Assembly (NCBI GenBank): GCA_965236175.1
Contig: CBDEAT010000002.1
Location: forward strand, 62,001 to 126,000
DNA: 64,000 nucleotides
Direction of reading: 5' to 3'
Source: Fontibacterium universale
GTDB lineage: Bacteria > Pseudomonadota > Alphaproteobacteria > Pelagibacterales > Pelagibacteraceae
The translations under genes and the position numbers were made by a program. Below, piece by piece: positions 26,401 through 34,953 of the stretch. Each line of letters opens with the position of its first letter. Within the stretch, counting starts at the first letter, position 1. The notes below the pieces were generated by a model. That model made no database searches and was not told the origin of the DNA. It was given only the letters and a program-made list of their open reading frames with translations.

Positions 26401-27600
26401 GCAATGTACAAAATTCCATATGGATCAAAACTTTTTGCAAAACCAGATCAGCCAGTTAAAAAAGGCCAAAAAATTTGCGAGTGGGATCCGTACACTCTAC
26501 CTGTTATCTCAGAAACAGATGGTATTGTTAACTTTGTAGATTTAATTGACGGAGCGTCAATTACAGATGCTACAGATGAAGCTACAGGAATTTCTTCTAA
26601 AGTTGTTTTGGATTGGAGAGGACAATCTAAGAATCTTGATCTTAAACCAAGAATTACATTAAGAGACAGCAAAGGAAAAGTTGTTAAAAAAGCAGATGAC
26701 AATGAAGCAAGATATTATTTAGTTCCAGAAACAATTTTGTCAGTTGAAGATGGAGATAAAGTTAATGCAGGAGACGTATTAGCTAGATTACCTAAAGCAA
26801 CTTCTAAAACAAAAGATATTACCGGAGGATTACCAAGAGTTGCTGAATTATTTGAAGCAAGAAAACCTAAAGAAGGAGCAATCATTGCTGAGAATGATGG
26901 TAAAATTGAATTTGGAAAAGAAGTTAGAGGAAAACTTAAAATTACAATTAAATCAAAAGCAGGAATTGAATCTTCTTATTTAATTCCAAAAGGAAAACAA
27001 GTTAACTTCAATCCAGGTGAAGAAATTAAAAAAGGCGAATATTTATTAGACGGTAGTCCAGCTCCCCATGATATTTTAAGAATTTTAGGAGTAGAAGCTC
27101 TTGCAAATTATTTTATTGATGAAGTTCAAGAAGTTTATAGATTACAGGGCGTTATTATTAACGATAAACATATTGAAGTCATTGTTAGACAAATGCTAAG
27201 AAAAGTTGAAATCAAAGCTTCTGGGGATACTCCATTCTTAGTAGGAGAATTAGTAGATAAAATCGATCTGGATGAATTAAATAAAAAATTAGTTTCAGAA
27301 GGTAAAGCTCCTGCAAAAGTTGATCCAGTATTACTAGGTATTACAAAAGCTTCATTACAGACTAAATCATTTATTTCTGCAGCTTCATTCCAAGAAACAA
27401 CAAGAGTTCTTACTGAGGCAGCAATCAAAGGCAAAGTTGATGTCCTTCATGGCTTGAAAGAGAACGTTATCGTTGGAAGATTAATCCCAGCGGGAACAGG
27501 AGATAGCACATTTAAATACTCTAAAATCGCTCGTGAAAGAGACATGGAGCTTCAAAACAGCAAAGCAAAAGCCCCTGAGCAATTAGAGGTCACTAAGTAA
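23440..27600 (+). CDS. rpoC: DNA-directed RNA polymerase subunit beta'
   Basis: Carries the catalytic magnesium site of RNA polymerase. Length 1386. The N-terminal zinc-binding motif CLCGKYK...CEKCGVEV is near residues 68-90, the catalytic NADFDGDQMAVHVP near residue 463, and the second zinc cluster CEAKDGICSTCYGRDLARG near residue 890. Contains the conserved trigger-loop region SIGEPGTQLTMRTFH. A 194-base gap with a new promoter follows before rpsL. Confidence 0.99.
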   Translation: MSKELTNLFKKNINKENFNNIKISLASPEKIKSWSFGEIKKPETINYRTFKPEKDGLFCSRIFGPVKDYECLCGKYKRMKFRGIICEKCGVEVTKANVRRERMGHVELSTPVSHIWFLKSLPSRIALAMDMKLKDLEKVLYFENFIVIEPGLTEFKKNQLITEEELLKAQEKYGEDQFSAGIGAEAIREVLAAIDLPAERERLREILKTTTSKVAEERTIKRLKLVENFINSGNKPEWMILTVIPVIPPELRPLVPLDGGRFATSDLNDLYRRVINRNNRLKRLMELRAPDIIVRNEKRMLQEAVDALFDNGRRGRVITGTGKRPLKSLADMLKGKQGRFRQNLLGKRVDYSGRSVIVVGPELKLHQCGLPKKMALELFKPFIYAKLDKLGLATTIKQAKKIVEKEKSEVWDILEEVVREHPILLNRAPTLHRLGIQAFEPLLIEGKAIQLHPLVTAAFNADFDGDQMAVHVPLSIEAQLEARVLMMSTNNILSPSNGKPIIVPSQDMVLGIYYMSQFFGDQDTKPVGYFLNLDEIAQGLENKSINVHSKVVSRFETVDEKGKPVFKTYQSSVGRFLLADVLPKHHKISFDLVNKLLTKKQISELIDIIFRYCGQKETVIFCDRLMTIGFLNAFKAGISFGKDDLVIPESKEKIINEAKKMVEEYETQYSEGLITKGEKYNKVVDQWSKCTDKIASEMMKNISASKINKEDGSITTNSIFMMADSGARGSAAQMKQLAGMRGLMAKPSGEIIETPIISNFKEGLTVLEYFTSTHGARKGLADTALKTANSGYLTRRLCDVSQDVIVRLKFCGTKKHINISEIIEGGNIIVSLTERSLGRIAAKDIKAPNTGDVIVKAKQLIEEKQCELMDAAGVKSIDVYSPITCEAKDGICSTCYGRDLARGRLVSIGECVGMIAAQSIGEPGTQLTMRTFHVGGTAQIKQESSITAPSEGILKVSNQNLIEDSKKELIVMGRNTEIIIEKNGTNVAMYKIPYGSKLFAKPDQPVKKGQKICEWDPYTLPVISETDGIVNFVDLIDGASITDATDEATGISSKVVLDWRGQSKNLDLKPRITLRDSKGKVVKKADDNEARYYLVPETILSVEDGDKVNAGDVLARLPKATSKTKDITGGLPRVAELFEARKPKEGAIIAENDGKIEFGKEVRGKLKITIKSKAGIESSYLIPKGKQVNFNPGEEIKKGEYLLDGSPAPHDILRILGVEALANYFIDEVQEVYRLQGVIINDKHIEVIVRQMLRKVEIKASGDTPFLVGELVDKIDLDELNKKLVSEGKAPAKVDPVLLGITKASLQTKSFISAASFQETTRVLTEAAIKGKVDVLHGLKENVIVGRLIPAGTGDSTFKYSKIARERDMELQNSKAKAPEQLEVTK

Positions 27601-27653
27601 CAATAAGCTAAGTTTTTCAATATTAATTAAGTAGTTTTTTATACAACTACAAT

Positions 27654-27681
27654 TTGACCTTTCGCGTAATTTAAGTATTAT
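27654..27681 (+). promoter_or_regulatory. Sigma-70 promoter of the rpsL (str) operon
   Basis: TTGACC (27654-27659), a 16-base spacer and TATTAT (27676-27681) form a near-consensus vegetative promoter in the rpoC-rpsL gap. Just upstream, GTAGTT/AACTAC (27631-27650) can pair, but it lacks a downstream T run and is a poor terminator for rpoC. Transcription would start near 27688. Confidence 0.7.
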
Positions 27682-27687
27682 GCCCAC

Positions 27688-27794
27688 ACTTTTTTAAGGT
27701 AGTAAGTAAGGCTCTCGAGCACTTAAACTCCTACCAGATTTTAGGTTTCGACCTTATTTTCTATCCTTAAATTATTAAAATTTTTTAGAAATTT
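27688..27794 (+). promoter_or_regulatory. Structured 5' leader of rpsL mRNA, possible autoregulatory element
   Basis: The roughly 107-base leader has two pairing possibilities: GGTAG near 27706 with CTACC near 27732, and a short AGGT-TTCG-ACCT hairpin with a UUCG loop near 27742-27753. Ribosomal protein operons are often autoregulated through such leaders, and a leader family upstream of rpsL has been described in related alphaproteobacteria as far as I remember. Whether this is that family needs a covariance search. Confidence 0.4.
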
Positions 27795-28166
27795 ATGCCA
27801 ACGATTAATCAACTCGTAAAACGAGGAAGAGTTAAACCAAAAGTAAGGAACAAAGTTCCTGCACTAGAAGCATCACCTCAAAAAAGAGGAGTGTGCACTA
27901 GGGTTTATACAACAACTCCAAAAAAACCAAACTCAGCATTACGTAAGGTTGCCAGAGTTCGTTTGTCAAATGGTTTTGAAGTTACTAGCTATATTCCAGG
28001 TGAAGGACATAATTTACAAGAACACTCAGTAGTTATGATTAGAGGTGGAAGGGTAAAAGATTTACCGGGAGTTCGTTATCATACTATTAGAGGAGTTCTT
28101 GATACTCAGGGCGTTACAAAAATGAAACAACAAAGATCTAAATACGGAGCAAAGAGACCTAAATAA
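27795..28166 (+). CDS. rpsL: 30S ribosomal protein S12
   Basis: Decoding-centre protein of the small subunit. Length 123, typical. The loop TTPKKPNSALRKVARVRL contains the wild-type lysine (K43 in E. coli numbering) and GVRYHTIRG the second loop, so no streptomycin-resistance substitution is apparent. First gene of the str cluster rpsL-rpsG-fusA; joined to rpsG by TAA-TT-ATG. Confidence 0.98.
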   Translation: MPTINQLVKRGRVKPKVRNKVPALEASPQKRGVCTRVYTTTPKKPNSALRKVARVRLSNGFEVTSYIPGEGHNLQEHSVVMIRGGRVKDLPGVRYHTIRGVLDTQGVTKMKQQRSKYGAKRPK

Positions 28167-28168
28167 TT

Positions 28169-28639
28169 ATGTCACGAAGAAGAAAACAAACAAAGAGAGA
28201 TGTAAGTCCAGATCCAGTTTACAAATCTAAAGTTGTTACTAAATTTATGAATTCTTTAATGTACCAAGGAAAAAAAACAGTTGCTGAAAAAATTTTATAC
28301 AAAACCCTTGAATTAATTAAGGCTAAAACGAATGACGATCCAATTAAAGTTTTTAATGATGCTCTTAAAAACGTAAAACCAAATTTAGAAGTTAAATCAA
28401 GAAGAGTTGGAGGGGCAACATATCAAGTACCAGTAGATGTAAGAGCTGACAGAGCTCAGGCTTTAGCAATTCGTTGGTTAATAGATGCTTCAAGAAAAAG
28501 AACAGATAAAAGTATGCAGGAAAAATTACTTAAAGAATTATTAGACGCAGCATCTAACAAAGGTTCGGCAATTAAAAAAAGAGAAGATACTCACAAAATG
28601 GCAGAAGCAAACAAAGCTTTTGCGCATTTTAGATGGTAA
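28169..28639 (+). CDS. rpsG: 30S ribosomal protein S7
   Basis: Primary 16S rRNA-binding protein that nucleates the 30S head. Length 156, typical. Starts MSRRRKQTKRDVSPDP and has LMYQGKKTVAEKIL and the conserved GGATYQVPVDVR near residue 85. Translation is probably coupled to rpsL by the two-base gap and to fusA by a short TAAATTTATG junction. Confidence 0.98.
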   Translation: MSRRRKQTKRDVSPDPVYKSKVVTKFMNSLMYQGKKTVAEKILYKTLELIKAKTNDDPIKVFNDALKNVKPNLEVKSRRVGGATYQVPVDVRADRAQALAIRWLIDASRKRTDKSMQEKLLKELLDAASNKGSAIKKREDTHKMAEANKAFAHFRW

Positions 28640-28643
28640 ATTT

Positions 28644-30719
28644 ATGAGCGAAAAATATCCAATAGATAAATACAGAAACATAGGTATCGCTGCCCATATT
28701 GATGCTGGCAAAACTACTACTACAGAAAGAATTTTATATTACACAGGCAAAGCCCATAAAATTGGTGAAGTGCATGATGGCGCTGCAACTATGGACTGGA
28801 TGGAGCAAGAACAAGAAAGAGGAATCACAATTACATCTGCAGCAACAACTTGTTTTTGGAAAGGTCATAGAATTAATATTATCGATACGCCAGGACACGT
28901 TGATTTTACTATTGAAGTTGAAAGATCATTAAAAGTTTTAGACGGAGCTGTTGCTTGTTTTGACGGAGTTGCAGGCGTTGAACCACAATCTGAAACAGTA
29001 TGGAGACAAGCGGATAAATATAAAGTCCCAAGAATTTGTTTTGTTAATAAATTAGATAGAACTGGAGCTAATTTTTTCATGTGCGTTGACATGATTAAAG
29101 AGCGTTTAGGAGCAATTCCTATGGTACTTCAACTTCCAATCGGCATTGAAAGCACATTCAAAGGCGTTGTTGATCTTGTGACGATGAAAGGTGTTGTTTG
29201 GCAAGATGAGAGTTTAGGTGCAAAATTTGATTATGTTGAAATTCCAGCTGACCTTAAAGAGCAAGCAATTAAATACAGAAAAGAATTAGTAGAACTTGCT
29301 GTTGAGCAAGATGAAAAAGTAATGGAAAATTATCTTAACGGTAAAGATCCATCAGAAGCAGAATTAAAAGCTTGTATTAGAAAAGGAACAATTTCTTTCG
29401 CTTTCGTTCCAATAATTTGTGGTGCTGCTTTTAAAAATAAAGGAGTTCAATTAATTTTGGACGCAGTAGTTGATTTTTTACCAAGCCCTAAAGACGTTGG
29501 TCAAGTTAAAGGAACTAAGCCAGATACAGAAGAAGAGCTAATTAGAAAATGTAATGATGAAGAACCATTTTCTGCTTTAGCATTTAAAATAGCAAACGAT
29601 CCATTTGTTGGATCATTAACATTTATTAGAATTTATTCAGGAACATTGTCTACAGGCACAGGTGTCCTTAACGCAACAACTGGAAAAGAAGAAAGAATTG
29701 GTCGTATGTTATTGATGCATGCGAATAATAGAGAAGACATTAAAAGTGCAAGCGCAGGAGATATCGTTGCTTTAGCAGGTCTTAAAAATACAATTACAGG
29801 ACATACTCTTTGCGACAAAAATAATCCAATCGTATTAGAGTCTATGGATTTTCCTGAACCAGTTATTGAAATTGCAGTTGAACCTAAAACAAAAAATGAC
29901 CAAGAAAAAATGGGAGAAGCCCTTAATCGTTTAGCAAAAGAAGATCCTTCATTTAGAGTTTCCTCAGACAATGAATCTGGACAAACAATTATTAAAGGAA
30001 TGGGTGAGTTACATCTTGAAATTATTGTAGATAGAATGAAAAGAGAATTTAAAGTTGAAGCTAACATCGGGGCCCCTCAAGTTGCTTATAGAGAAACTAT
30101 CACCTCAGCTGGCAAACTTGAATATACACACAAAAAACAAAGCGGTGGAGCTGGGCAGTTTGCTAAAGTTAAATTAGCTGTTGAGCCTCTTTCTCAAGGA
30201 GAAGGTAGAATTGTTGAGAATTTAATTAAAGGAGGATCAATCCCAAGAGAATTTATCCCTGGAGTAGAAAAAGGAATTTTAAGTGTTGCAGACTCTGGAG
30301 TATTAGCAGGCTTTCCATTATTAGATTATAAAGTTCAAATCTTAGACGGATTACATCACGAAGTAGATTCCAGCCCTTTAGCGTTTGAATTGGCAGCAAG
30401 ATATTGTTTTAGAGAATTATGTCTTCAATCACATCCAAAACTTTTAGAACCAATTATGAAAGTTGAAGTAGTGACACCAGAAGACTATATGGGCGATGTT
30501 ATTGGTGATTTAAATAGCAGAAGAGGTCAAGTTGGATCAACTGATAAACGAGGTAATGCCGCTGTTATTAATGCAATGGTTCCACTTGCTAATATGTTTG
30601 GTTATGTAAACACTTTAAGATCAATGTCTCAAGGTAGAGCACAATATACGATGCAGTTTGATCATTATGATCGCGTTCCTCAAAATGTTCAGGACGAAGT
30701 TACAAAGAAGATGGCTTAA
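28644..30719 (+). CDS. fusA: Elongation factor G
   Basis: Translocase GTPase of elongation, also acts in ribosome recycling. Length 691 from the ATG at 28644. G1 is AHIDAGKTT near residue 17, G3 DTPGHVDF near 81, G4 NKLDR near 135; domain IV carries the GGAGQFAKVK motif. An upstream in-frame TTG at 28620 inside rpsG would add eight residues, but MSEKYPIDKYRNIGIAAHID is the normal family start. No tufA follows; rpsJ is next, through TAA-ATT-ATG. Confidence 0.98.
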   Translation: MSEKYPIDKYRNIGIAAHIDAGKTTTTERILYYTGKAHKIGEVHDGAATMDWMEQEQERGITITSAATTCFWKGHRINIIDTPGHVDFTIEVERSLKVLDGAVACFDGVAGVEPQSETVWRQADKYKVPRICFVNKLDRTGANFFMCVDMIKERLGAIPMVLQLPIGIESTFKGVVDLVTMKGVVWQDESLGAKFDYVEIPADLKEQAIKYRKELVELAVEQDEKVMENYLNGKDPSEAELKACIRKGTISFAFVPIICGAAFKNKGVQLILDAVVDFLPSPKDVGQVKGTKPDTEEELIRKCNDEEPFSALAFKIANDPFVGSLTFIRIYSGTLSTGTGVLNATTGKEERIGRMLLMHANNREDIKSASAGDIVALAGLKNTITGHTLCDKNNPIVLESMDFPEPVIEIAVEPKTKNDQEKMGEALNRLAKEDPSFRVSSDNESGQTIIKGMGELHLEIIVDRMKREFKVEANIGAPQVAYRETITSAGKLEYTHKKQSGGAGQFAKVKLAVEPLSQGEGRIVENLIKGGSIPREFIPGVEKGILSVADSGVLAGFPLLDYKVQILDGLHHEVDSSPLAFELAARYCFRELCLQSHPKLLEPIMKVEVVTPEDYMGDVIGDLNSRRGQVGSTDKRGNAAVINAMVPLANMFGYVNTLRSMSQGRAQYTMQFDHYDRVPQNVQDEVTKKMA

Positions 30720-30722
30720 ATT

Positions 30723-31031
30723 ATGGATAAACAGAATATTAGAATTAAATTGAGAGCTTATGATCATAAAGTTTTAGATCAATCTACTATTGAGATTGTA
30801 AATACAGCAAAAAGAACTGGGGCTCAGGTTAGAGGACCAATACCACTTCCTACACGTAAAGAAATTTTTACAGTATTAAGATCTCCTCACATTGACAAAA
30901 AAAGCAGAGAACAATTTGAAACAAGAACACATAAACGAATGATAGACATTCTTGACCCAACACCCCAAACAGTTGAGGCATTAATGAAATTAGATTTAGC
31001 TTCAGGCGTGGATGTGGAAATTAAAATTTAA
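30723..31031 (+). CDS. rpsJ: 30S ribosomal protein S10
   Basis: Small-subunit head protein, also NusE in antitermination complexes. Length 102, typical. Begins QNIRIKLRAYDHKVLDQST and has the signature RGPIPLPTRKEIFTVLRSPH near residue 40. First gene of the S10 cluster. Preceded and followed by identical TAA-ATT-ATG junctions with no Shine-Dalgarno. Confidence 0.98.
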   Translation: MDKQNIRIKLRAYDHKVLDQSTIEIVNTAKRTGAQVRGPIPLPTRKEIFTVLRSPHIDKKSREQFETRTHKRMIDILDPTPQTVEALMKLDLASGVDVEIKI

Positions 31032-31034
31032 ATT

Positions 31035-31820
31035 ATGACTTTAGGTTTAATAGGTAAAAAAATTGGTATGACAAGAAGGTTTTACGAGAATGGTCAATCC
31101 GTTCCTGTAACAGTTCTTCATGTTGAGCCAGGCAAAGTTGTTGATGTTATCACTAAGGAAAAACGTGGTTATAGTGCCGTATTAGTTGGATTTGGTCATA
31201 TTAAAAATTCAAAAGTAACGAAGCAAATGAAAGGTGTTTTTGCAAAAAAATCTTTAGAACCTAAAAAAATTTTAAAAGAATTTAGAGTGGATACAGATAG
31301 CGATCTTAAATTAGGCTCAGATGTAGATTTGAATATTTTTAAAGATATTAATTTTGTAGACATAAGATCAAAAACAATTGGAAGAGGTTTTGCCGGAGTT
31401 ATGAAAAGACATAATTTTGCAGGATTAAGAGCAACACACGGGGTTTCAGTTTCTCACAGATCTCATGGTTCTACAGGTCAAAGACAAGACCCAGGTAGAG
31501 TTTTTAAAGGAAAAAAAATGGCTGGTCATATGGGAGATAAATTTAGAACAGTTGAAAGATTAGAAATTATCGAAACAGATTTAGAGAATAATTTATTATT
31601 TGTTAAAGGTTCAGTTCCAGGGGCTAAGAATGCTGTTGTTGAGATTAATAAAGCCGTTAAAGAAAGAAACAAGAGAACTATGAAAGACACTATTCAGGCT
31701 TTCAAAGATGATCTTGCCGAAGGATTAAAAGAAAAATCAAATAAAAAAGAAAAAAGCGCAGAAACTAATAAAAAAGATGCAAAACCAGCAGCAGCAGCGC
31801 CTGCAGCGGAGAAGAAGTAA
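31035..31820 (+). CDS. rplC: 50S ribosomal protein L3, with C-terminal extension
   Basis: Early-assembly large-subunit protein near the peptidyl transferase centre. The core (about residues 1-215) is normal, with the signature FAGVMKRHNFAGLRATHG and GSTGQRQDPGRVFKGKKMAGHMG. The protein is 261 residues, some 50 longer than the E. coli protein, because of a tail rich in Lys, Glu and Ala (for example KKDAKPAAAAPAAEKK at the end). Similar charged tails are found on several other ribosomal proteins in this cluster. Confidence 0.97.
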   Translation: MTLGLIGKKIGMTRRFYENGQSVPVTVLHVEPGKVVDVITKEKRGYSAVLVGFGHIKNSKVTKQMKGVFAKKSLEPKKILKEFRVDTDSDLKLGSDVDLNIFKDINFVDIRSKTIGRGFAGVMKRHNFAGLRATHGVSVSHRSHGSTGQRQDPGRVFKGKKMAGHMGDKFRTVERLEIIETDLENNLLFVKGSVPGAKNAVVEINKAVKERNKRTMKDTIQAFKDDLAEGLKEKSNKKEKSAETNKKDAKPAAAAPAAEKK

Positions 31821-31824
31821 TTAT

Positions 31825-32451
31825 ATGAAAATAAAAGAATTAGGAATTGATGGAAAAGACGTTGGAAACATTGAAGTTTCTGACAATGTGTTTTCATTAA
31901 AACCTAGAAAAGACATTATAAAAATGGTTGTGGATTGGCAAATAAGTCGTCACTCAAAAAAAACTGGTTATACAAAAACCAGAGGAGAAGTCGCTGGATC
32001 TAGAAAAAAGATTGGACCACAAAAAGGATCTGGAGGAGCGAGACATGGTAACATTACAGCTCCAATATTTGTTGGCGGTGGTATTGCGCATGGACCAAAG
32101 GCAAAAGGAAAACATAGAGTGAAAAGATTAAATAAAAAAGTTAGAAAACTAGGATTAAAACACGCTTTATCTAGCAAAGTTTTAGACAACAAAATTAATG
32201 TTTTATCAGATAAAGATTTTAAAAATTTCAAGACTAAAGATTTCAGTAAATTTTTATCAAAAATTAATTCAAAGAGCGCATTGTTAATTTATGATAATGA
32301 AAATGAAGTTTTATTAAATAATGTAAAAAATATTAAAAATATTAAAAATATTCCGGAGATTGGAACTAATGTTTATGACATTCTAAAATATCATAATGTT
32401 TTGTTCACGCACTCTTCAATTAAAAAACTTCAGGAAAGATTATTAAAATGA
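31825..32451 (+). CDS. rplD: 50S ribosomal protein L4
   Basis: Lines the exit tunnel and, in E. coli, represses the S10 operon. Length 208 from the ATG at 31825. Signatures: RGEVAGSRKKIGPQKGSGGARHG and GGGIAHGPKAK. A longer frame opens at 31777 inside rplC, but the added 16 residues are glutamine/arginine-rich shadow sequence of the rplC tail. The C-terminal part has a repeated KNI segment. Its stop overlaps rplW by 4 bases. Confidence 0.97.
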   Translation: MKIKELGIDGKDVGNIEVSDNVFSLKPRKDIIKMVVDWQISRHSKKTGYTKTRGEVAGSRKKIGPQKGSGGARHGNITAPIFVGGGIAHGPKAKGKHRVKRLNKKVRKLGLKHALSSKVLDNKINVLSDKDFKNFKTKDFSKFLSKINSKSALLIYDNENEVLLNNVKNIKNIKNIPEIGTNVYDILKYHNVLFTHSSIKKLQERLLK

Positions 32452-32750
32452 AAAAAAGAGCTGACAATTTCTCATACGACATTATCCTTGAGCCTGTAGT
32501 GACTGAAAAATCTACAAATCTTAGCTCTCTAAATAAAGTAGTATTTAAAGTTGCGCCATTTGCAACAAAAGCAAATATTAAAAAAAGTATTGAGAAACTT
32601 TTTAAAGTAAATGTTGTTAAAGTTAATACTATTAATCTACACCCAAGATTTAAAATGGTTAGAGGAAGAGTTGCCAGAACGTCAGGCTACAAAAAGGCTA
32701 TTGTTACTTTAAAAAAAGGACAATCAATTGATATTACAACTGGAATATAA
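32448..32750 (+). CDS. rplW: 50S ribosomal protein L23
   Basis: Exit-tunnel protein that docks trigger factor and SRP. Length 100, typical. Shows IILEPVVTEKST near residue 12 and FKVAPFATKANIKKSIEKLF near residue 37. Starts within the end of rplD (ATGA overlap) and is followed by rplB after 2 bases. Trigger factor, its partner, is encoded at 5920 in this window. Confidence 0.97.
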   Translation: MKKRADNFSYDIILEPVVTEKSTNLSSLNKVVFKVAPFATKANIKKSIEKLFKVNVVKVNTINLHPRFKMVRGRVARTSGYKKAIVTLKKGQSIDITTGI

Positions 32751-32752
32751 AA

Positions 32753-33580
32753 ATGACTTTAAAAACATATAAACCTTATACAAAATCTACTCGAGGAACA
32801 ATTATCCTTGATAGAACAGGTCTTTGGAAAGGTAAGCCTGTTAAATCTTTGACTTCAGGAATTAATGGCTCATATGGAAGAAATAATTTAGGAAGAATTA
32901 CATCAAGACATCGTTCAGCTGGACATAAAAAAAAATATAGATTTGTAGATTTTAAAAGAAACAAGTTTGATATGCCTGCTACAGTAATTCGTTTTGAGTA
33001 CGATCCTTATAGAACAGCTAATATTATGCTTGTTGAATATGAAGACAAAACTCAAAGCTATTTAATTGCTCCGCAAGACATTAAAGTTGGGACTAAAATC
33101 CACTCAGGAAGAAAAAAAGACATAGAAATTGGTAATTGTATGCCTTTAATAGACATCCCTCCTGCAACTGTTGTTCATAATGTTGAAATGAGACCAGGTA
33201 ATGGGGCGGTATTAGCAAGATCAGCTGGTACTTCTGTACAAATTATGAGTCATGATCAAGATTATACAACATTAAAATTAGCCTCAGGCGAAGTAAGAAG
33301 AGTACAAAGTCTATGTAAAGCAACGATTGGCGCTGTATCAAATCCTGATCAAAAAAATATCAAAATTGGTAAAGCTGGAAGAAGCAGATGGTTAGGAGTT
33401 AGACCACAAACAAGAGGTATAGCAATGAACCCAGTCGACCACCCACACGGAGGAAGAACTAACGGAGGAAGACATCCTGTTACTCCTTGGGGCATCAAGA
33501 CTAAGGGAAAGAAAACTAGAAAAAATAAAAATACCGATAAGTATATTATCTCAAGAAAGAAGAAGAGAGGTATTAATTAA
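32753..33580 (+). CDS. rplB: 50S ribosomal protein L2
   Basis: Large-subunit protein needed for subunit joining and peptidyl transfer. Length 275, typical. Begins LKTYKPYTKSTRG; contains RSAGHKKKYR and the highly conserved RGIAMNPVDHPHGGRTNGG near residue 222, including the histidine of the DHPHGG loop. Followed by rpsS through TAA-TT-ATG. Confidence 0.98.
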   Translation: MTLKTYKPYTKSTRGTIILDRTGLWKGKPVKSLTSGINGSYGRNNLGRITSRHRSAGHKKKYRFVDFKRNKFDMPATVIRFEYDPYRTANIMLVEYEDKTQSYLIAPQDIKVGTKIHSGRKKDIEIGNCMPLIDIPPATVVHNVEMRPGNGAVLARSAGTSVQIMSHDQDYTTLKLASGEVRRVQSLCKATIGAVSNPDQKNIKIGKAGRSRWLGVRPQTRGIAMNPVDHPHGGRTNGGRHPVTPWGIKTKGKKTRKNKNTDKYIISRKKKRGIN

Positions 33581-33582
33581 TT

Positions 33583-33888
33583 ATGAGTAGATCAGTATGG
33601 AAAGGTCCTTTTGTTGAATTAAGTTTAATGAAAAAAGTGCAAAAGCATAAAGACCAAAATATTAAAAAACCAATCAAAACTTGGTCAAGAAAATCTACAA
33701 TTATTCCAGAATTTATTGGAATGACCTTTGAAGTGCATAATGGAAAAAAATTCTTCCCAGTGACTATTACAGACGAAATGATTGGACATAAATTAGGAGA
33801 ATTTTCCGCAACAAGACAATTCTTCGGACATACACCAGCTGACAAAAAAGCTGCTCCGGCTACTGAAAAAAAAGATGACAAAAAATAA
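33583..33888 (+). CDS. rpsS: 30S ribosomal protein S19
   Basis: Small-subunit head protein at the subunit interface. Length 101, about ten longer than E. coli. The core begins SRSVWKGPFV and has RKSTIIPEFIGMTFEVHNGKKF and HKLGEFSATRQFFGH. The extra length is a Lys/Ala tail (ADKKAAPATEKKDDKK). Its end overlaps the rplV start by 14 bases, which lies inside the tail coding region. Confidence 0.97.
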   Translation: MSRSVWKGPFVELSLMKKVQKHKDQNIKKPIKTWSRKSTIIPEFIGMTFEVHNGKKFFPVTITDEMIGHKLGEFSATRQFFGHTPADKKAAPATEKKDDKK

Positions 33889-34255
33889 AGATTTAAATCA
33901 AGTTAAGGCAATTTACAGGAACTTAAGATCAAGTCCGCGTAAAATTAATAATATATTAAAAAGCATTAGAGGAAAGAATGCTAATGTAGCTATGAGAGAT
34001 TTGGAATTTACAGACAAAAGAGTAGCTAGCGAGATTAAAAAAACTTTAAAATCAGCAATAGCTAATGCTGAGAATAATAATCAATTAGACATAGATAATT
34101 TGATTGTTAAAGAGGCTTACGTTGGAAAAGGAATTACACTAAAACGTTTTATGCCTAGAGCAAGAGGTAGATCTGCAGGAATTAAAAAACATTTTTCTAA
34201 TTTAACAATCATTGTTTCAGAAAACAAAAAAGCTCCGGTGGAGGCCACTAAATAA
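33875..34255 (+). CDS. rplV: 50S ribosomal protein L22
   Basis: Exit-tunnel protein whose hairpin touches the nascent chain. Length 126. Contains LRSSPRKINNILKSIRGKNA and the C-terminal hairpin signature KRFMPRARGRSAGIKKHFSN. A 14-base overlap with rpsS and a one-base overlap with rpsC (TAATG) indicate translational coupling. A short lysine-containing tail ends the protein. Confidence 0.97.
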   Translation: MTKNKDLNQVKAIYRNLRSSPRKINNILKSIRGKNANVAMRDLEFTDKRVASEIKKTLKSAIANAENNNQLDIDNLIVKEAYVGKGITLKRFMPRARGRSAGIKKHFSNLTIIVSENKKAPVEATK

Positions 34256-34953
34256 TGGGACAGAAAGTAAATCCAATTAGCTTTAGATTAAGCATTAATA
34301 AAAACTGGGATTCAATGTGGTTTGCTAAGAAGAAAGAATATGGCCAATATTTAATCGAAGACTTTAAAATTAGAGAATATATTCACAAAAATCTTAAAAA
34401 TTCTGGAATTTCAAAAATCTTTATCGAAAGACCAACAAAAAAATGTATCGTAACAATATTTACATCAAGACCTGGTTTTGTAATTGGGAAAAAAGGTTCT
34501 GATATAGATAAAATTAAAAGCAATCTTAATAAAATTTCAAGTTCAGAAGTTTCAGTAAATATAAAAGAAATCAGAAAACCAGAGTTAGATGCTTATTTAG
34601 TTGCAGAAAACGTAGCTCAGCAACTTGAAAAACGAATTGCATATAGAAAAGCAATGAAAAGAGCGATGCAATCAACTCTTAGATTAGGCGCTAAAGGAAT
34701 TAAAATTACCGTTGCTGGAAGATTAGCTGGAACAGAGATTGCAAGAACAGAATGGTTAAGAGAAGGTAGTATTCCGCTTCATACATTAAGAGCTGACGTT
34801 GATTATGGAGAAGCAGAAGCAGAAACTACTTATGGAATTATTGGTGTAAAAGTTTGGATTTATAAAGGCATCGTGTTTGAAAAAGATAAGAAAAAAATTG
34901 ATGATGCTGAAACTAAAAATATAAACGAGAAAGAAAATGTTACAGCCAGCTAG
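34255..34953 (+). CDS. rpsC: 30S ribosomal protein S3
   Basis: mRNA-entry protein of the small subunit with helicase-like function. Length 232. Begins GQKVNPISFRLSINKNWDS; the KH domain has RPGFVIGKKGSDIDKIKS near residue 78, and the C-terminal domain GRLAGTEIARTEWLREGSIPLHTLRADVDY-type motifs. A charged tail follows residue 215. The end overlaps the rplP start by 17 bases. Confidence 0.98.
   Translation: MGQKVNPISFRLSINKNWDSMWFAKKKEYGQYLIEDFKIREYIHKNLKNSGISKIFIERPTKKCIVTIFTSRPGFVIGKKGSDIDKIKSNLNKISSSEVSVNIKEIRKPELDAYLVAENVAQQLEKRIAYRKAMKRAMQSTLRLGAKGIKITVAGRLAGTEIARTEWLREGSIPLHTLRADVDYGEAEAETTYGIIGVKVWIYKGIVFEKDKKKIDDAETKNINEKENVTAS

Noticed and set aside
28620..28643. Upstream TTG start for fusA
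   Set aside because: It lies within rpsG and adds eight residues not found in EF-G; the ATG at 28644 gives the normal N-terminus.
31777..31824. Upstream ATG start for rplD
   Set aside because: The added residues are Gln/Arg-rich and are just the frame-shifted reading of the repetitive rplC tail.
32331..32360. Short tandem repeat in rplD
   Set aside because: The repeated AAAAATATT encodes a KNI repeat in the L4 C-terminal region; it is small and in frame, and does not suggest a mobile or phase-variable element.
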